From assembly GCA_943356485.1 (NCBI GenBank), contig CALRFD010000001.1, positions 201,716 through 252,454 of the forward strand: DNA of 50,739 nt, in the 5' to 3' direction. Positions within the stretch are counted from its first letter, which is position 1. Each line of letters opens with the position of its first letter. The notes below the pieces were generated by a model. The model saw only the letters and a list, made by a program, of their open reading frames with translations, was not told the origin of the DNA and did not search any database. Source of the DNA: Patescibacteria group bacterium (lineage in GTDB: Bacteria; Patescibacteriota; Microgenomatia; Daviesbacterales; UBA10151). A program made the translations under genes and the position numbers. This document shows positions 1 to 9,635 of this stretch, one piece after another.

Positions 1-13
1 TATTTATAAAATT

Positions 14-1558
14 TTGGCAAAAAGCGATCAGGAGAAAAAAGATATTTTTTCATTAATAAAAGATTCAGATAAAAAAGAAATGCAGGAATTTTATTCCAAA
101 TATCAGAATTGGATTAAGTTAAATAACAACATTCCTTTTGATGATTTGTTTGTTCAGGTAATAAACGACTCCGGCCTAAAAAGTTATTTTCTAAAATTAC
201 CTGAACGCTATCAGATACTTAATAAAGTAATCGGTCTTCTTGATGAAATTAGGCTACGTTTATCAAAAAACCCGCAGTTTAATTTGGCAGATTTTTTGAC
301 TCTTTTGCAAATCGTTAAAAAACATCAGGTAATTTTAAAATCAAAAAATGAAAATAATATGGAGGATGGAGTGAGGCTTTTGACAGTCCATAAATCAAAA
401 GGTTTGGAGTTTGACTGGGTCTATATTATTAACTGTTTTGATGGCAGGTGGGGAAATTTAAGAAAAAGGGGAGCAAAAATAAAGATACCATGGGAATATT
501 TGGGCGCTCAGGTTAAGGCGGCGGTTGATTTCGTCGACATAGAAGATGAAAGAAGGTTATTTTATGTAGCCCTAACCAGGGCTAAAAAAGGCATCACGTT
601 AACCTATTCAAAATCAGGAATTGATGGTAAAGAGCAGCTGCCCAGTCAGTTTTTACAGGAGATCGGTGATGATTTTATCGAAAATATTGATACTGAAAAA
701 TTTGAAAAAGATTTCGATAGATCGGTTTTGTTAGAAGAGGTAAAAATATCTAATATTGATTCGGAAAACAGAAAATATCTGCAAAGTTTGTTTTTGGAAA
801 AAGGCTTATCTACAACCGGGATGGAAAATTTTCTAGAGTGCCCTTGGAAATATTTCTTTCGTAACCTGGTTGTTTTGCCGGAGATTAAAAATAAATATTT
901 AATTTTTGGCATAGCTATACACAGTGCTTTAGATGCATATATTAAATCAAGAAAAATCAAAAAAACAGACGTAAAATTTTTAATAAATAAATTTAAAGAA
1001 GTTTTAGAAAAAGAAGCAATAACCAAAAAAGATAAAGCAGAGCTGGAGGCAAAAGGAGAAAAGGCACTAAGGCTTTTTTACCAGGAAGTGATATTAACCT
1101 GGCCGGAAAATATTCAAAGCGAAATAGTAATTAAAGGAGTTAGATTAGCAGAAAATATTACTATAAACGGCCGGTTGGATATGATAGAAATACTGCCGGA
1201 TGGATTAATTAGGGTGCATGATTTTAAAACAGGAAAGATAAAATCCAGATCTCAAATAGACGGCAGCCGGGAAAATTCCGGTTATAACTACAAAAGACAG
1301 CTCACCTTTTATAAAATTCTGCTGGATAGATATAAAGAAGGATTGTTTAAGATGAAGGAGGGGGTAATTGATTTTGTCGAGCCGGATGAAAAAGATAAGT
1401 TTCATAGTGAAACTTTTATCATTTCAGAAGCTGATGAAAAAGTACTAGTCGATCAGATAAAATATGTGGCCGGAGAAATTACGAACTTATCTTTTTGGGA
1501 CTTGCGATGTGATGATAAAGAGTGTGAATATTGTAAGTTAAGAGAGATAGCGTTTTAA
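14..1558 (+). CDS. UvrD/AddA-like helicase C-terminal part fused to PD-(D/E)XK (RecB-family) nuclease; probably 5'-truncated by window edge
   Basis: Helicase motif LLTVHKSKGLEFDWVYI, RRLFYVALTRAKK; nuclease-like HDFKTGK; Cys pattern CPWKYFF...CDDKECEYC as in Fe-S AddB/RecB-type nucleases. Confidence 0.75.
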   Translation: MAKSDQEKKDIFSLIKDSDKKEMQEFYSKYQNWIKLNNNIPFDDLFVQVINDSGLKSYFLKLPERYQILNKVIGLLDEIRLRLSKNPQFNLADFLTLLQIVKKHQVILKSKNENNMEDGVRLLTVHKSKGLEFDWVYIINCFDGRWGNLRKRGAKIKIPWEYLGAQVKAAVDFVDIEDERRLFYVALTRAKKGITLTYSKSGIDGKEQLPSQFLQEIGDDFIENIDTEKFEKDFDRSVLLEEVKISNIDSENRKYLQSLFLEKGLSTTGMENFLECPWKYFFRNLVVLPEIKNKYLIFGIAIHSALDAYIKSRKIKKTDVKFLINKFKEVLEKEAITKKDKAELEAKGEKALRLFYQEVILTWPENIQSEIVIKGVRLAENITINGRLDMIEILPDGLIRVHDFKTGKIKSRSQIDGSRENSGYNYKRQLTFYKILLDRYKEGLFKMKEGVIDFVEPDEKDKFHSETFIISEADEKVLVDQIKYVAGEITNLSFWDLRCDDKECEYCKLREIAF

Positions 1559-1936
1559 AGCAATAATTATTTCCCGGGTTGGTTTTACCTTTGATGTCAA
1601 AGCCTCTTTAAAATCCACCCAAAAAAGAGGAGTGCCTTTATCTAAAATGGTTTCCGGAAACTCACCTATCCATTCTTCTATGATAAAGGAAATAAGAGTT
1701 TGACCGCGTAGACCGAGTATTTTTTCTTTATGTGGTAGAGGTTTAAATTTAGATATTTTTATACCCAGTTCTTCGAAAGCTTCGCGGGTGGCAGCATTTT
1801 CTGGTGCTTCTGCAATTTCTACTCGACCACCAGGTATTAAATATTGAGGGTTTTTAAATAAATCCAACTGTCTTTTTTCGGTTAGTATTTTCCCATCTTT
1901 TAAGAATATTAAAATTACCACAGTTTGATTTTTCAT
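1538..1936 (-). CDS. NUDIX hydrolase
   Basis: Nudix box GGRVEIAEAPENAATREAFEELGI. Confidence 0.88.
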   Translation of the reverse strand: MKNQTVVILIFLKDGKILTEKRQLDLFKNPQYLIPGGRVEIAEAPENAATREAFEELGIKISKFKPLPHKEKILGLRGQTLISFIIEEWIGEFPETILDKGTPLFWVDFKEALTSKVKPTREIIIALKRYLS

Positions 1937-1959
1937 TGCTCAAGTATACAATACCAAAT

Positions 1960-3075
1960 ATGTCTAAAGATAAAATGGAACTTTTAAAAAGCAGTATAAG
2001 AGGGGAAAAGTTAGATGCTGTTTTTATATCCAGTGTTTCGAATATCTCCTACCTTACAGATTTTACAAATTTTTCTAAAGATGAAAGAGAAGCGTATCTT
2101 TTAATAGGAGAGGATTTTGCCTACATTATTACTGACGGTAGATATATAGAAGCAGTTAGAAAACAGGTAAAAAACTTTACTATTTTTGAAAGGGGCGGAG
2201 GAAAAAATACAGAGGATTTATTTAAAAAGCTAAATTCGAAGATAAAATCTTTGGGAATAGAGGAAGACAATTTAACTGTAGCCGAGTATAAAATAGTAAA
2301 AAAACATTTTAAAAAGCTGAAACATTTTAATGTAGAAGTTTTAAGATCACTAAAAAATGATAATGAAATTGAAAAAATAAAAAAAGCCTGCTTTATAGGT
2401 GATAAAGCTTTTAAATATATTTTAACCAGGATAAAAACTGGAGTAACTGAAAAGAAGATAGCTTTTGAAATAGAAAAATTTGTTAAGAGTCAGGGAGCAG
2501 ACCTTTCTTTTCCATCAATTGTAGCTTTTGGTAAAAATTCTTCCATACCTCATCACCAGACCGGTGAAAAAGGGTTAGCGACTAACGATAAACTAGTATT
2601 GTTAGACTTTGGGGTAAAATGGGAAAATTATTGTTCTGATATGACGAGGACTATTTTCTTTGGACAACCAACGAAGAGTCAAAAAGAAATTTATCAGGTA
2701 GTATATGAAGCTCAACAAAAAGCTGTAGATTTTTTAAATTCAAAAATAAAATTAGGTGAAAAAGTAACTGGAGCGCAGGTGGATAAAACAGCCAGGGAAT
2801 ATATCAAGTCAAAAGGTTTTCCAGATATTCCACATTCGCTAGGTCATGGAATAGGACTGGAAGTTCATGAGCAGCCATATCTCTCCCCAAAAAGTAAAGA
2901 AGTTTTAAAAGAAGGAATGGTGTTTTCGATCGAGCCGGGAATATACCTGCCTGATTTTGGCTCGCCTCGTTTCGGGGGCGAAGCGGGTGGAGTCAGGATA
3001 GAAGATCTATTCGTTGTTGAAAAGATGGGTTTAAAACAAATTACCACTTCGTCAAAAGAGATAATTAAGATATAA
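1960..3075 (+). CDS. M24 family Xaa-Pro aminopeptidase
   Basis: HHQTGEKG, LDFGVKWENYCSDMTRT, HSLGHGIGLEVHE, FSIEPGIY; ORF track start 1936 (TTG) moved to ATG 1960. Confidence 0.9.
   Translation: MSKDKMELLKSSIRGEKLDAVFISSVSNISYLTDFTNFSKDEREAYLLIGEDFAYIITDGRYIEAVRKQVKNFTIFERGGGKNTEDLFKKLNSKIKSLGIEEDNLTVAEYKIVKKHFKKLKHFNVEVLRSLKNDNEIEKIKKACFIGDKAFKYILTRIKTGVTEKKIAFEIEKFVKSQGADLSFPSIVAFGKNSSIPHHQTGEKGLATNDKLVLLDFGVKWENYCSDMTRTIFFGQPTKSQKEIYQVVYEAQQKAVDFLNSKIKLGEKVTGAQVDKTAREYIKSKGFPDIPHSLGHGIGLEVHEQPYLSPKSKEVLKEGMVFSIEPGIYLPDFGSPRFGGEAGGVRIEDLFVVEKMGLKQITTSSKEIIKI
2956..2990. repeat. Family D palindromic repeat inside M24 peptidase gene, in frame
   Basis: ttttggctcgcctcgtttcgggggcgaagcgggt; closely similar to 14338-14372. 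Confidence 0.65.
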
Positions 3076-3086
3076 TACGCTTCTCT

Positions 3087-3704
3087 ATGGATAAATGGAA
3101 TCAACTGGCAAGTATTGAAACTGTAGATAAAACAATTGAGGCTTTAAAAGCCAACGGTATAGATGCAAAATTTGTCAAAACAGGTGAAGATGCTAAAGAG
3201 CAAGTTTTTTCAATGATTCCTGAAGGGGCTGAGGTGATGACCATGTCTTCTGTCACTCTTGATACTTTAAATATCTCAAAGCAAGTACAGGAATCAGGAA
3301 AATATAAATCAGTTAAAAATCAATTGAATTCTATGAATAGGGAAACTCAGGGAGAGGAGATGTTAAAAATAGGATCTGCGCCTGATTGGTCTATAGGCAG
3401 TGTTCACGCCGTAACAGAAGATGGACATGTTTTAATAGCTTCCAATACCGGATCTCAGTTGCCCTCTTATGCCGGTGGGGCGTCACATGTTGTTTGGGTA
3501 GTTGGAACTCAAAAAATAGTAAAAGATACGGATGAGGGTATGAAAAGGATTTATGAATATGTTTTGCCTTTGGAATCAGACAGATTAAATAAAGCATATA
3601 ATATGACAGCTGGCAGTTTTGTTTCTAAGATATTAATTATTAACAGAGAAATAAAACCCAATAGAATCACTGTAATTTTTGTGGGAGAAAAACTAGGTTT
3701 TTAA
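3087..3704 (+). CDS. LUD-domain (LutC/YkgG-like) protein
   Basis: IPEGAEVMTMSSVTLD, GSVHAVTEDGHVLIASNTGSQLP, VVGTQKIV. Confidence 0.85.
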   Translation: MDKWNQLASIETVDKTIEALKANGIDAKFVKTGEDAKEQVFSMIPEGAEVMTMSSVTLDTLNISKQVQESGKYKSVKNQLNSMNRETQGEEMLKIGSAPDWSIGSVHAVTEDGHVLIASNTGSQLPSYAGGASHVVWVVGTQKIVKDTDEGMKRIYEYVLPLESDRLNKAYNMTAGSFVSKILIINREIKPNRITVIFVGEKLGF

Positions 3705-4255
3705 ACGCGGTATAGCCAAAAGTCGCCTTCAACTTTATTTAAACCCAGCGTAGCATTCGGCTCATCTCGATCCTTAACTAAAATTTTCTTATATGGTTTC
3801 CAGGTGGAAAAATGAAAAGTTTGAGTGATGACAACTGATCCTTTTTTTAAACTTTTTTTTAATAAAGGTTCTAATTTTTCAACTCCTTTTGGAAGAAGAA
3901 ATATGAATACTATATTTGACTTGGTGAGATTTTGATTAAAGATATTACCATGAATAAAATGTGTATTTTTTAGTTTCAATTTATACGCTTTATATCGGGA
4001 GTAAAAGATTCTGATCCATGATTGTTCAATTCCAAAAGCTTCTGCTCCCATTTGCGCGGCAACAGTGACCACCCTTCCATCACCAGATCCTAACTCATAA
4101 AAAATATCCCCTTCTTTTATTCCCGCTTCTGTCAAGGCTTTTTTTATTCTGATCGATTTTGTTGCAACATATGGAGCGTCTGATCCGGCAAACCAGGATA
4201 GGCCTAGCATGCAGCCGAGCAGAAGACCGCCAGTAATAATTAAGGTTTGATCCAT
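3701..4255 (-). CDS. Class I SAM-dependent methyltransferase-like, N-terminal TM segment
   Basis: FYELGSGDGRVVTVAAQMGAEAFGIEQ motif I. Confidence 0.7.
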   Translation of the reverse strand: MDQTLIITGGLLLGCMLGLSWFAGSDAPYVATKSIRIKKALTEAGIKEGDIFYELGSGDGRVVTVAAQMGAEAFGIEQSWIRIFYSRYKAYKLKLKNTHFIHGNIFNQNLTKSNIVFIFLLPKGVEKLEPLLKKSLKKGSVVITQTFHFSTWKPYKKILVKDRDEPNATLGLNKVEGDFWLYRV

Positions 4256-5304
4256 TTTCTTCTTAGCTCAGCAAGCTTTAATGCAGGAAATTTTATCCAT
4301 GGAGTTTGGTCGATCAAGTTATGTATGGGATATAGTAAGGAATTAATAAGAGATGGAATTACTAAATCATATGTGCCTATATATTCTTCTAGCTTTCCTC
4401 CGTAACCTCTTTTAAAGCGATGGAATCCAAACCAGGGATGGTCTTCCTTTGCGTCTGCTCCTAATGCGCCCCACATATCAAAGTTCTTCAAACCTAGCTT
4501 TTTGCCCAGTTCGATTGCCTTAAGGGCAACAAGATTACTAGCCCGCAACTCTGGATTATCAGGTGAAGAGCCTCCATAAGGATAATAAAGAGTATCGTTA
4601 AAATTATATAGCATCCAAGCAGCTAATGGTCTATTTTGAGTTGAGGCGATAAGAAGCCTTGCCATATTAGTGCTTCGCATAGTTTCCCATGCTAAGCGGT
4701 GATAAAGCGGGTTATGACCATGATATTTTTGTCTTTTAGTTGTTTCAAAGTATAGCTTTAGATAGATTTCAAATGCCTTATCATCTATATGTTCCTCGAT
4801 TTTTAATGATCCTGCTTGTTCATATTCCTGTGCCTTTTTTACATTACGGCGGGTTTGTTCGTTAAACCCTTTTTGTATTTCTACCATCGGTTTTGTCAAA
4901 TCAATAACAAAATTATGTTTTGTAAAATATTCATTAGCGGACTGTCTAAATCTTGGATCTATAATCAGACCTTTTTCCCCCGCATCCCGGGTTGTTATAT
5001 GCGGTTCTGTTTTAATATAAACACAGTGATTTTTTCTCCCAATACTTTCTAAGGCATTAGCCAAATCTGTATCTGGAACAGGACCTTTAGCTAAGTAGCC
5101 AATATAGTAAGGAGTTCCGGGTATCTGATGGAAAGTAACCATAAATGCTTTAACCAACTTACCATTCTCAAACATACCATATCTGCCCAAAGAAGTACCA
5201 ATTTTTTTTCTAAAATTTCCCCACCCCCATGATTGGATAACATGTGTGACATGTTTATCGTATTCCTTAGCGTAGCTATCTGCCAGATGTCTTACTTCCA
5301 TCAT
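4240..5304 (-). CDS. FemAB/FemX-type peptidoglycan bridge-forming acyltransferase (GNAT fold)
   Basis: Protein pattern QSWGWGNFRKKIG..., NEQTRRNVKKA, WEDHPWFGFHRFKRGYGG-type C-terminus. Confidence 0.85.
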   Translation of the reverse strand: MMEVRHLADSYAKEYDKHVTHVIQSWGWGNFRKKIGTSLGRYGMFENGKLVKAFMVTFHQIPGTPYYIGYLAKGPVPDTDLANALESIGRKNHCVYIKTEPHITTRDAGEKGLIIDPRFRQSANEYFTKHNFVIDLTKPMVEIQKGFNEQTRRNVKKAQEYEQAGSLKIEEHIDDKAFEIYLKLYFETTKRQKYHGHNPLYHRLAWETMRSTNMARLLIASTQNRPLAAWMLYNFNDTLYYPYGGSSPDNPELRASNLVALKAIELGKKLGLKNFDMWGALGADAKEDHPWFGFHRFKRGYGGKLEEYIGTYDLVIPSLINSLLYPIHNLIDQTPWIKFPALKLAELRRKWIKP

Positions 5305-5342
5305 TTAGGTATTATATCTTTTAGGAGTTTAAAATTACAGTT

Positions 5343-6026
5343 TTAGAAGATTTTAACAGCTGCTGTTTGTTTCAGTTGTTGGAATTTTTCAGAGAATATT
5401 TGAGACAATTTTTGGTTTTTTATGGTGTCATAAGCTTCTTTTTCCTGAGAAGCAGAATCTGTAGCTTTAAGCATCTGTTTATTTGCATCTATAAATTTGG
5501 TTACTTCGGCAGCTGACACAGTAGCTTCACTTTCATATAATTTCGTGATAGCCAGCTGAACCATAACCTGCTCCCGTAATCCGCTTCTGGTTTGTCCCTG
5601 CTGAGTTAATAGCGAATCTAGAGCATCTTTACCGCCGACACTTGATTCAAGATCCGTGATTTTTTTATCTACGTCTTGCGCATTTGGTATGGCATTATGT
5701 TTTGAGGCTTCGGACAGGATGAGTTTTTCATTTATTAACTGGTTTAAAGTCTGCGTTCTGAACTGTTCATTAAGTTTAAGTTGTAGCTCAAGGTTTGTGA
5801 TAGGGGTGCCGTTAATAGTAGCGGCTATAAATAAAGATTTTTTATAAAAAGCTAAAAGTAAAATTCCCAGGATAATTAATACGACGTAAGTTCTTTTATC
5901 AGGCCGGAAAGCAACAATTTTATCAGTCAAAGACATAAAACTGTTTGTTAAGTTATCACCAGCTGGTTTTGTTTGTGATTCTGCTGGAATTATTTTTTTA
6001 GACTTTGTTACTTTTCCTTTTGCCAT
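5343..6026 (-). CDS. Membrane-anchored SurA-N-like chaperone (no PPIase domain apparent)
   Basis: TM segment then INGTPITNLELQLKLNEQFRTQTLNQLINEKLILSEA, typical SurA N-terminal region. Confidence 0.6.
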   Translation of the reverse strand: MAKGKVTKSKKIIPAESQTKPAGDNLTNSFMSLTDKIVAFRPDKRTYVVLIILGILLLAFYKKSLFIAATINGTPITNLELQLKLNEQFRTQTLNQLINEKLILSEASKHNAIPNAQDVDKKITDLESSVGGKDALDSLLTQQGQTRSGLREQVMVQLAITKLYESEATVSAAEVTKFIDANKQMLKATDSASQEKEAYDTIKNQKLSQIFSEKFQQLKQTAAVKIF

Positions 6027-6086
6027 TTGCCGATAATAACAAAACTAGTTGTTTCTTGGCAAGAAGTAATTTAATATTAATCTATA

Positions 6087-6758
6087 ATGTACTTCAACTA
6101 TGCTCAGACTAAACAAAAAGGTTCAGCCCATCCCTTATTGATTATAGGGTTTCTTTTGATACTGATTTTGGGTGGTGGCTATCTTTATCAGGTGAAAAGT
6201 CTTGATAATTTGATCAAAACTTCAAAATCTGCTGTTTTGAAACAGCCAGAATCTCAAGACTATTTAAATAAAACTTTAGGTTTTAGACTTAAATACCCAA
6301 ACAATGTCAATCTAAAAATAGATACGGAAGAGGAATTTAATAAACGGGGCGGCGGAGACTTCAGAAAAAATTTTAAAGGATATGTGCAATATGAACCAGG
6401 AAAAGTTTTAGGTGGGATTGTAGTTTTGGATAAATCCGGCAACTTTGAGACCAACCCCTTTACGCTTTGGGTCTTTGATAATCCAGAGGATTTATCTATA
6501 GACAGCTGGTATAAAAACTACTGGTATTATCCCTTTGTCTGGGGAGATTTTACTTATACAGGAAAGTTTGAACTAGCTCCAAAAACAGAAGCAACTATAT
6601 CCGGGCAAATGGGAAAAAGCGGAATTATTGATTATCAACCAGGAAAACCAAGGTTCGTATATTTGGTTCGCGACAAAAAGATGTATTTATTTAGGATCAT
6701 AGGTGATAAGGATAAAACTGGCGATAAAATTCTTTCTACTTTTAAATATACTAATTAG
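6087..6758 (+). CDS. Hypothetical N-terminally anchored extracellular protein, likely paralogue of 7407-8405
   Basis: N-terminal TM; YLNKTLGFRLKYPNN and C-terminal KILSTFKYTN shared in style with 7407 protein; exact start uncertain. Confidence 0.55.
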   Translation: MYFNYAQTKQKGSAHPLLIIGFLLILILGGGYLYQVKSLDNLIKTSKSAVLKQPESQDYLNKTLGFRLKYPNNVNLKIDTEEEFNKRGGGDFRKNFKGYVQYEPGKVLGGIVVLDKSGNFETNPFTLWVFDNPEDLSIDSWYKNYWYYPFVWGDFTYTGKFELAPKTEATISGQMGKSGIIDYQPGKPRFVYLVRDKKMYLFRIIGDKDKTGDKILSTFKYTN

Positions 6759-6832
6759 ATTGCCACCCTGAAACAAGTTCAGGACTTCGACGGTGAGCTC
6801 AGTCGAATCGGTAAACTTTCTCGCAATGACAA
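6758..6832. repeat. Composite (nested) palindromic repeat, family A ends around family B-type interior, upstream of hicB
   Basis: agattgccaccctgaaacaagttcaggacttcgacggtgagctcagtcgaatcggtaaactttctcgcaatgacaag. Confidence 0.75.
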
Positions 6833-6852
6833 GTAGAAAAAATGGTATAATT

Positions 6853-7170
6853 ATGATTATGAATATCCAGATTCCTCTAACTATTAAATTAACAGAAGAT
6901 AAGCAATCTAAATCTGCTCCATGGGTGGCTTATACTCCGGAACTAGATGTAGCTTCTTGCGGCTCAACTGTCGGAAAAGCTAAACAAAATTTATCAGAAG
7001 CAGTGCAGATTGTCTTAAAGGGTGCAACTGAAGATGGAAATTTAAAAGAGTTGCTTTTAGAAGCTGGTTTTGAAATTAGTAAATCAAAAGTAAAACCGCC
7101 TAAAGTAAGTGTTGATACATTTAATATGCAACTTAATCTAGAGCAATCCCGCCAAATATGGCTCGCATAA
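6853..7170 (+). CDS. hicB: HicB-family antitoxin
   Basis: WVAYTPELDVASCGSTVGKAKQNLSEAVQIVLK; overlaps following hicA; ATG 6859 also possible. Confidence 0.82.
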   Translation: MIMNIQIPLTIKLTEDKQSKSAPWVAYTPELDVASCGSTVGKAKQNLSEAVQIVLKGATEDGNLKELLLEAGFEISKSKVKPPKVSVDTFNMQLNLEQSRQIWLA

Positions 7171-7388
7171 CTCCAATTCATTGGCGTAAACTTCTAAAAA
7201 TTTGTGAGCTTGAAGGATGTTTTTTGGTAGGTCAAACAGGGGATCATCTGGAACCTAAAAAGAAAGGTGCCAAAAGAAGAATTGTTATCCCAAAATATAA
7301 AGATATCCCGGTTTTTATTATTGAAAATAATTTAAAAACTGCTGGAATTTCCAGAATAAGATATTTTGAGCTTTTGCAAAAAGTTTAG
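7158..7388 (+). CDS. hicA: HicA-family toxin
   Basis: WRKLLKICELEGCFLVGQTGDHLEPKKKGAKRRIVIPKYKDIP; conserved His. Confidence 0.8.
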   Translation: MARITPIHWRKLLKICELEGCFLVGQTGDHLEPKKKGAKRRIVIPKYKDIPVFIIENNLKTAGISRIRYFELLQKV

Positions 7389-7406
7389 AATTGGTAAGAT
7401 GTAAAT

Positions 7407-8405
7407 ATGCAAAGAGGACAGACGTTAGTCTATATTTTAGTAGGAGTATTAATTCTAATAAGTGTAGCTGGTGGAGCGTATTACTTAGCTAGACAAACTA
7501 CTCCGAAATCCCAAGCTTCAGTGGTAATTTCCCAAACCCCTCAGTCGGCTCCAAGTTCAGTTAATGAGACTGTTGATTGGAAAACATATACTAATACTGT
7601 TTATGGATATTCTATTTCTTACCCAAGCGATTGGTCAGTGATTACAGGCCTTAATTGCCAGTTGAATACCTCCATGGCTACTGTCCAGGATTCATTAATT
7701 TGCTTGACTCCTCACCCCCTACCACTCACTGCCGATCAAGCAACCGGAAAAGATTTTCAAGGAGCAATAGATGCTCAGAATAAGATTCAAACCATAGAGA
7801 TAAGAATTTATATCAAACCAGTCGGTATCTCTTCCCATGATTATTTTAAACAATATGTTGTAACTCCTGCTCAAAGAAATGGGTGGACTGTGCCTGGTGA
7901 GACGACAGCACTTGTCAAAAAAAGTAATCCTGATTTAGACATAACTACAGATGAGGTAGCTATCAATGACCAAGAGACCCCTACCAGCCCTAATGCCTAT
8001 GTTACCAGGGGTAGCCAAGACGCCATCCTAATGGTTTTAACCGCCCATAAAGTTGATACTCAACTGGCTTACAAAATCTTTTCTACCTTTAAATATACTG
8101 ATAATAATCCAGTGACTTTGGGAAATGAAGATTTTACAACTATTCAACAGGCTTTAGCTGGAAACAATAATCTACTGTTAAAAAAACTAAGCACCACAGT
8201 AAATAAAGCACCCGCAGTCTATAATGGATTATTCGCAACAGGTGACGATTTTGAGGTTGGTGCAGCTGGAGGTGGAAAATGGACAGCAGTCAAAGTTAAC
8301 GGTCAATGGAAGATTGTTTATGCAGGTAATGGAGGACCTCTAGAATCTGATTGTCAAAAAATAAAGCAATATAATTTGCCTAAGGATTTAAATCCTTGTA
8401 ATTAA
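7407..8405 (+). CDS. Hypothetical N-terminally anchored protein with PsbP/YPSDW-like domain
   Basis: RGQTLVYILVGVLILISVAGGAYYLARQTTPKSQAS anchor; YGYSISYPSDWSV; IFSTFKYT. Confidence 0.65.
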   Translation: MQRGQTLVYILVGVLILISVAGGAYYLARQTTPKSQASVVISQTPQSAPSSVNETVDWKTYTNTVYGYSISYPSDWSVITGLNCQLNTSMATVQDSLICLTPHPLPLTADQATGKDFQGAIDAQNKIQTIEIRIYIKPVGISSHDYFKQYVVTPAQRNGWTVPGETTALVKKSNPDLDITTDEVAINDQETPTSPNAYVTRGSQDAILMVLTAHKVDTQLAYKIFSTFKYTDNNPVTLGNEDFTTIQQALAGNNNLLLKKLSTTVNKAPAVYNGLFATGDDFEVGAAGGGKWTAVKVNGQWKIVYAGNGGPLESDCQKIKQYNLPKDLNPCN

Positions 8406-8446
8406 TAAAGAAATAGGGTTAGATAAATATATATAAAGTGTGTACT

Positions 8447-8469
8447 CCAGCCGGCTGTTTTGGCATCAT
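8447..8469. repeat. 23-nt direct repeat, left copy (remnant of 3D-domain gene 3' end)
   Basis: ccagccggctgttttggcatcat, identical to 8958-8980. Confidence 0.9.
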
Positions 8470-8690
8470 TTAATAAATTCCTCTAATTCTTTTCTACTCA
8501 TCCCAGCTTGTTTTAAAATACTACTAAATGTTCCTATGGCTACCTCTTTATGATTTGGTACAATTACTGTGAAATTTTTATCACCTTCTCTTTTATACAG
8601 TTTAATGTGGCTGCCTTTTTGGCTAATAACAGAAAACTTTGCTCTTTGAAGTGCGGATAATATAACCCGGGCTGAATAAAGTTTAGACAT
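8466..8690 (-). CDS. hicA: HicA-family toxin (second module)
   Basis: SALQRAKFSVISQKGSHIKLYKREGDKNFTVIVPNHKEVAIGTFSSILKQAGMSRKEL. Confidence 0.92.
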   Translation of the reverse strand: MSKLYSARVILSALQRAKFSVISQKGSHIKLYKREGDKNFTVIVPNHKEVAIGTFSSILKQAGMSRKELEEFIK

Positions 8691-8898
8691 TAACTTGAAT
8701 GGATAAATCCTGAAGTCTGGGCTGACTAACTGGAGAGAGTTCTATTTTTGTTTGATCTTCGAAATAAAGCTCTAGTGCTTCTTTTAAATTTCCTAAAGCC
8801 TCTTTTTCTGTTTTTCCCTGGGAAGCTATCTCTACTTCTAGAGCTTTCGCCACATACCATTTGCCTTCTTTCCAGATTACAGAATGGACATTTTTCAT
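8683..8898 (-). CDS. hicB: HicB-family antitoxin (second module)
   Basis: VIWKEGKWYVAKALEVEIASQGKTEKEALGNLKEALELYFE. Confidence 0.9.
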   Translation of the reverse strand: MKNVHSVIWKEGKWYVAKALEVEIASQGKTEKEALGNLKEALELYFEDQTKIELSPVSQPRLQDLSIQVNV

Positions 8899-8924
8899 AT
8901 AAAGAGATTATAACATTCTAGAGG

Positions 8925-9635
8925 TTATAGAAGATATATATCAATAAAATGGGCGTACCAGCCGGCTGTTTTGGCATCATCAAATCCTAGGTCAATAATA
9001 TTTCCTTTAATTGCTCCGCCAGTATCTCCTGCTACTGCCATGCCATATCCTGGGATATAAAGCTTAGATCTCATTGGTATAACTTTTGGATCAACAGCGA
9101 TTACCCCTTTGCCCTGCCTCATGCCAATGGCTGTCCATTCATCGCATCCGGGACAGTGAGAATCATAATGAGTGGCATAGACTCTCATTTTTTTCCAATA
9201 TTTTATTTCCCCATCGCCAGTTGCTAAAGTTTTCCAGACAATTTTTGTGCCTCTAATAATTTTTTTATCTTTTGCCGGGATAGTTTCAGTAGAGACTATC
9301 TCTTTTGAGTATTCATCCCCATCATTTGTGTACGTAATTTTAACAATTTTGGTGGTTCTTCCATCTTCTCCTTCATCTAAAACTTTTTCCTCGCCGGCTT
9401 CTGTTTCCGGATCATCCTGATAGATGGTTTTTTTTGGGATTTTTTCTGTTTCCTCCTGCAACTTTTCGCTAAAAGAGGAAGTTGTAGTAACAGGTTGCTT
9501 AATCGGGATAGTTTCAGACGGGGTTGAATTACCAAGAACAACAGTTGGTTGCAGAAGACTTTTTGAGATAAAAGTTAAAGCCAGTATTAAAATAATCCCC
9601 AGGTATTTTTCTATATTTTGAATCAACTTATGCAT
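8925..9635 (-). CDS. G5 + 3D domain cell-wall protein
   Basis: G5-like region before MRVYATHYDS...WTAIGMRQGKGVIAVDPKVIPMRSKLYIPGYGMAVAGDTGGAIKGNIIDLGF (3D domain). Confidence 0.88.
   Translation of the reverse strand: MHKLIQNIEKYLGIILILALTFISKSLLQPTVVLGNSTPSETIPIKQPVTTTSSFSEKLQEETEKIPKKTIYQDDPETEAGEEKVLDEGEDGRTTKIVKITYTNDGDEYSKEIVSTETIPAKDKKIIRGTKIVWKTLATGDGEIKYWKKMRVYATHYDSHCPGCDEWTAIGMRQGKGVIAVDPKVIPMRSKLYIPGYGMAVAGDTGGAIKGNIIDLGFDDAKTAGWYAHFIDIYLL
8958..8980. repeat. 23-nt direct repeat, right copy (inside 3D-domain gene)
   Basis: ccagccggctgttttggcatcat. Confidence 0.9.
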
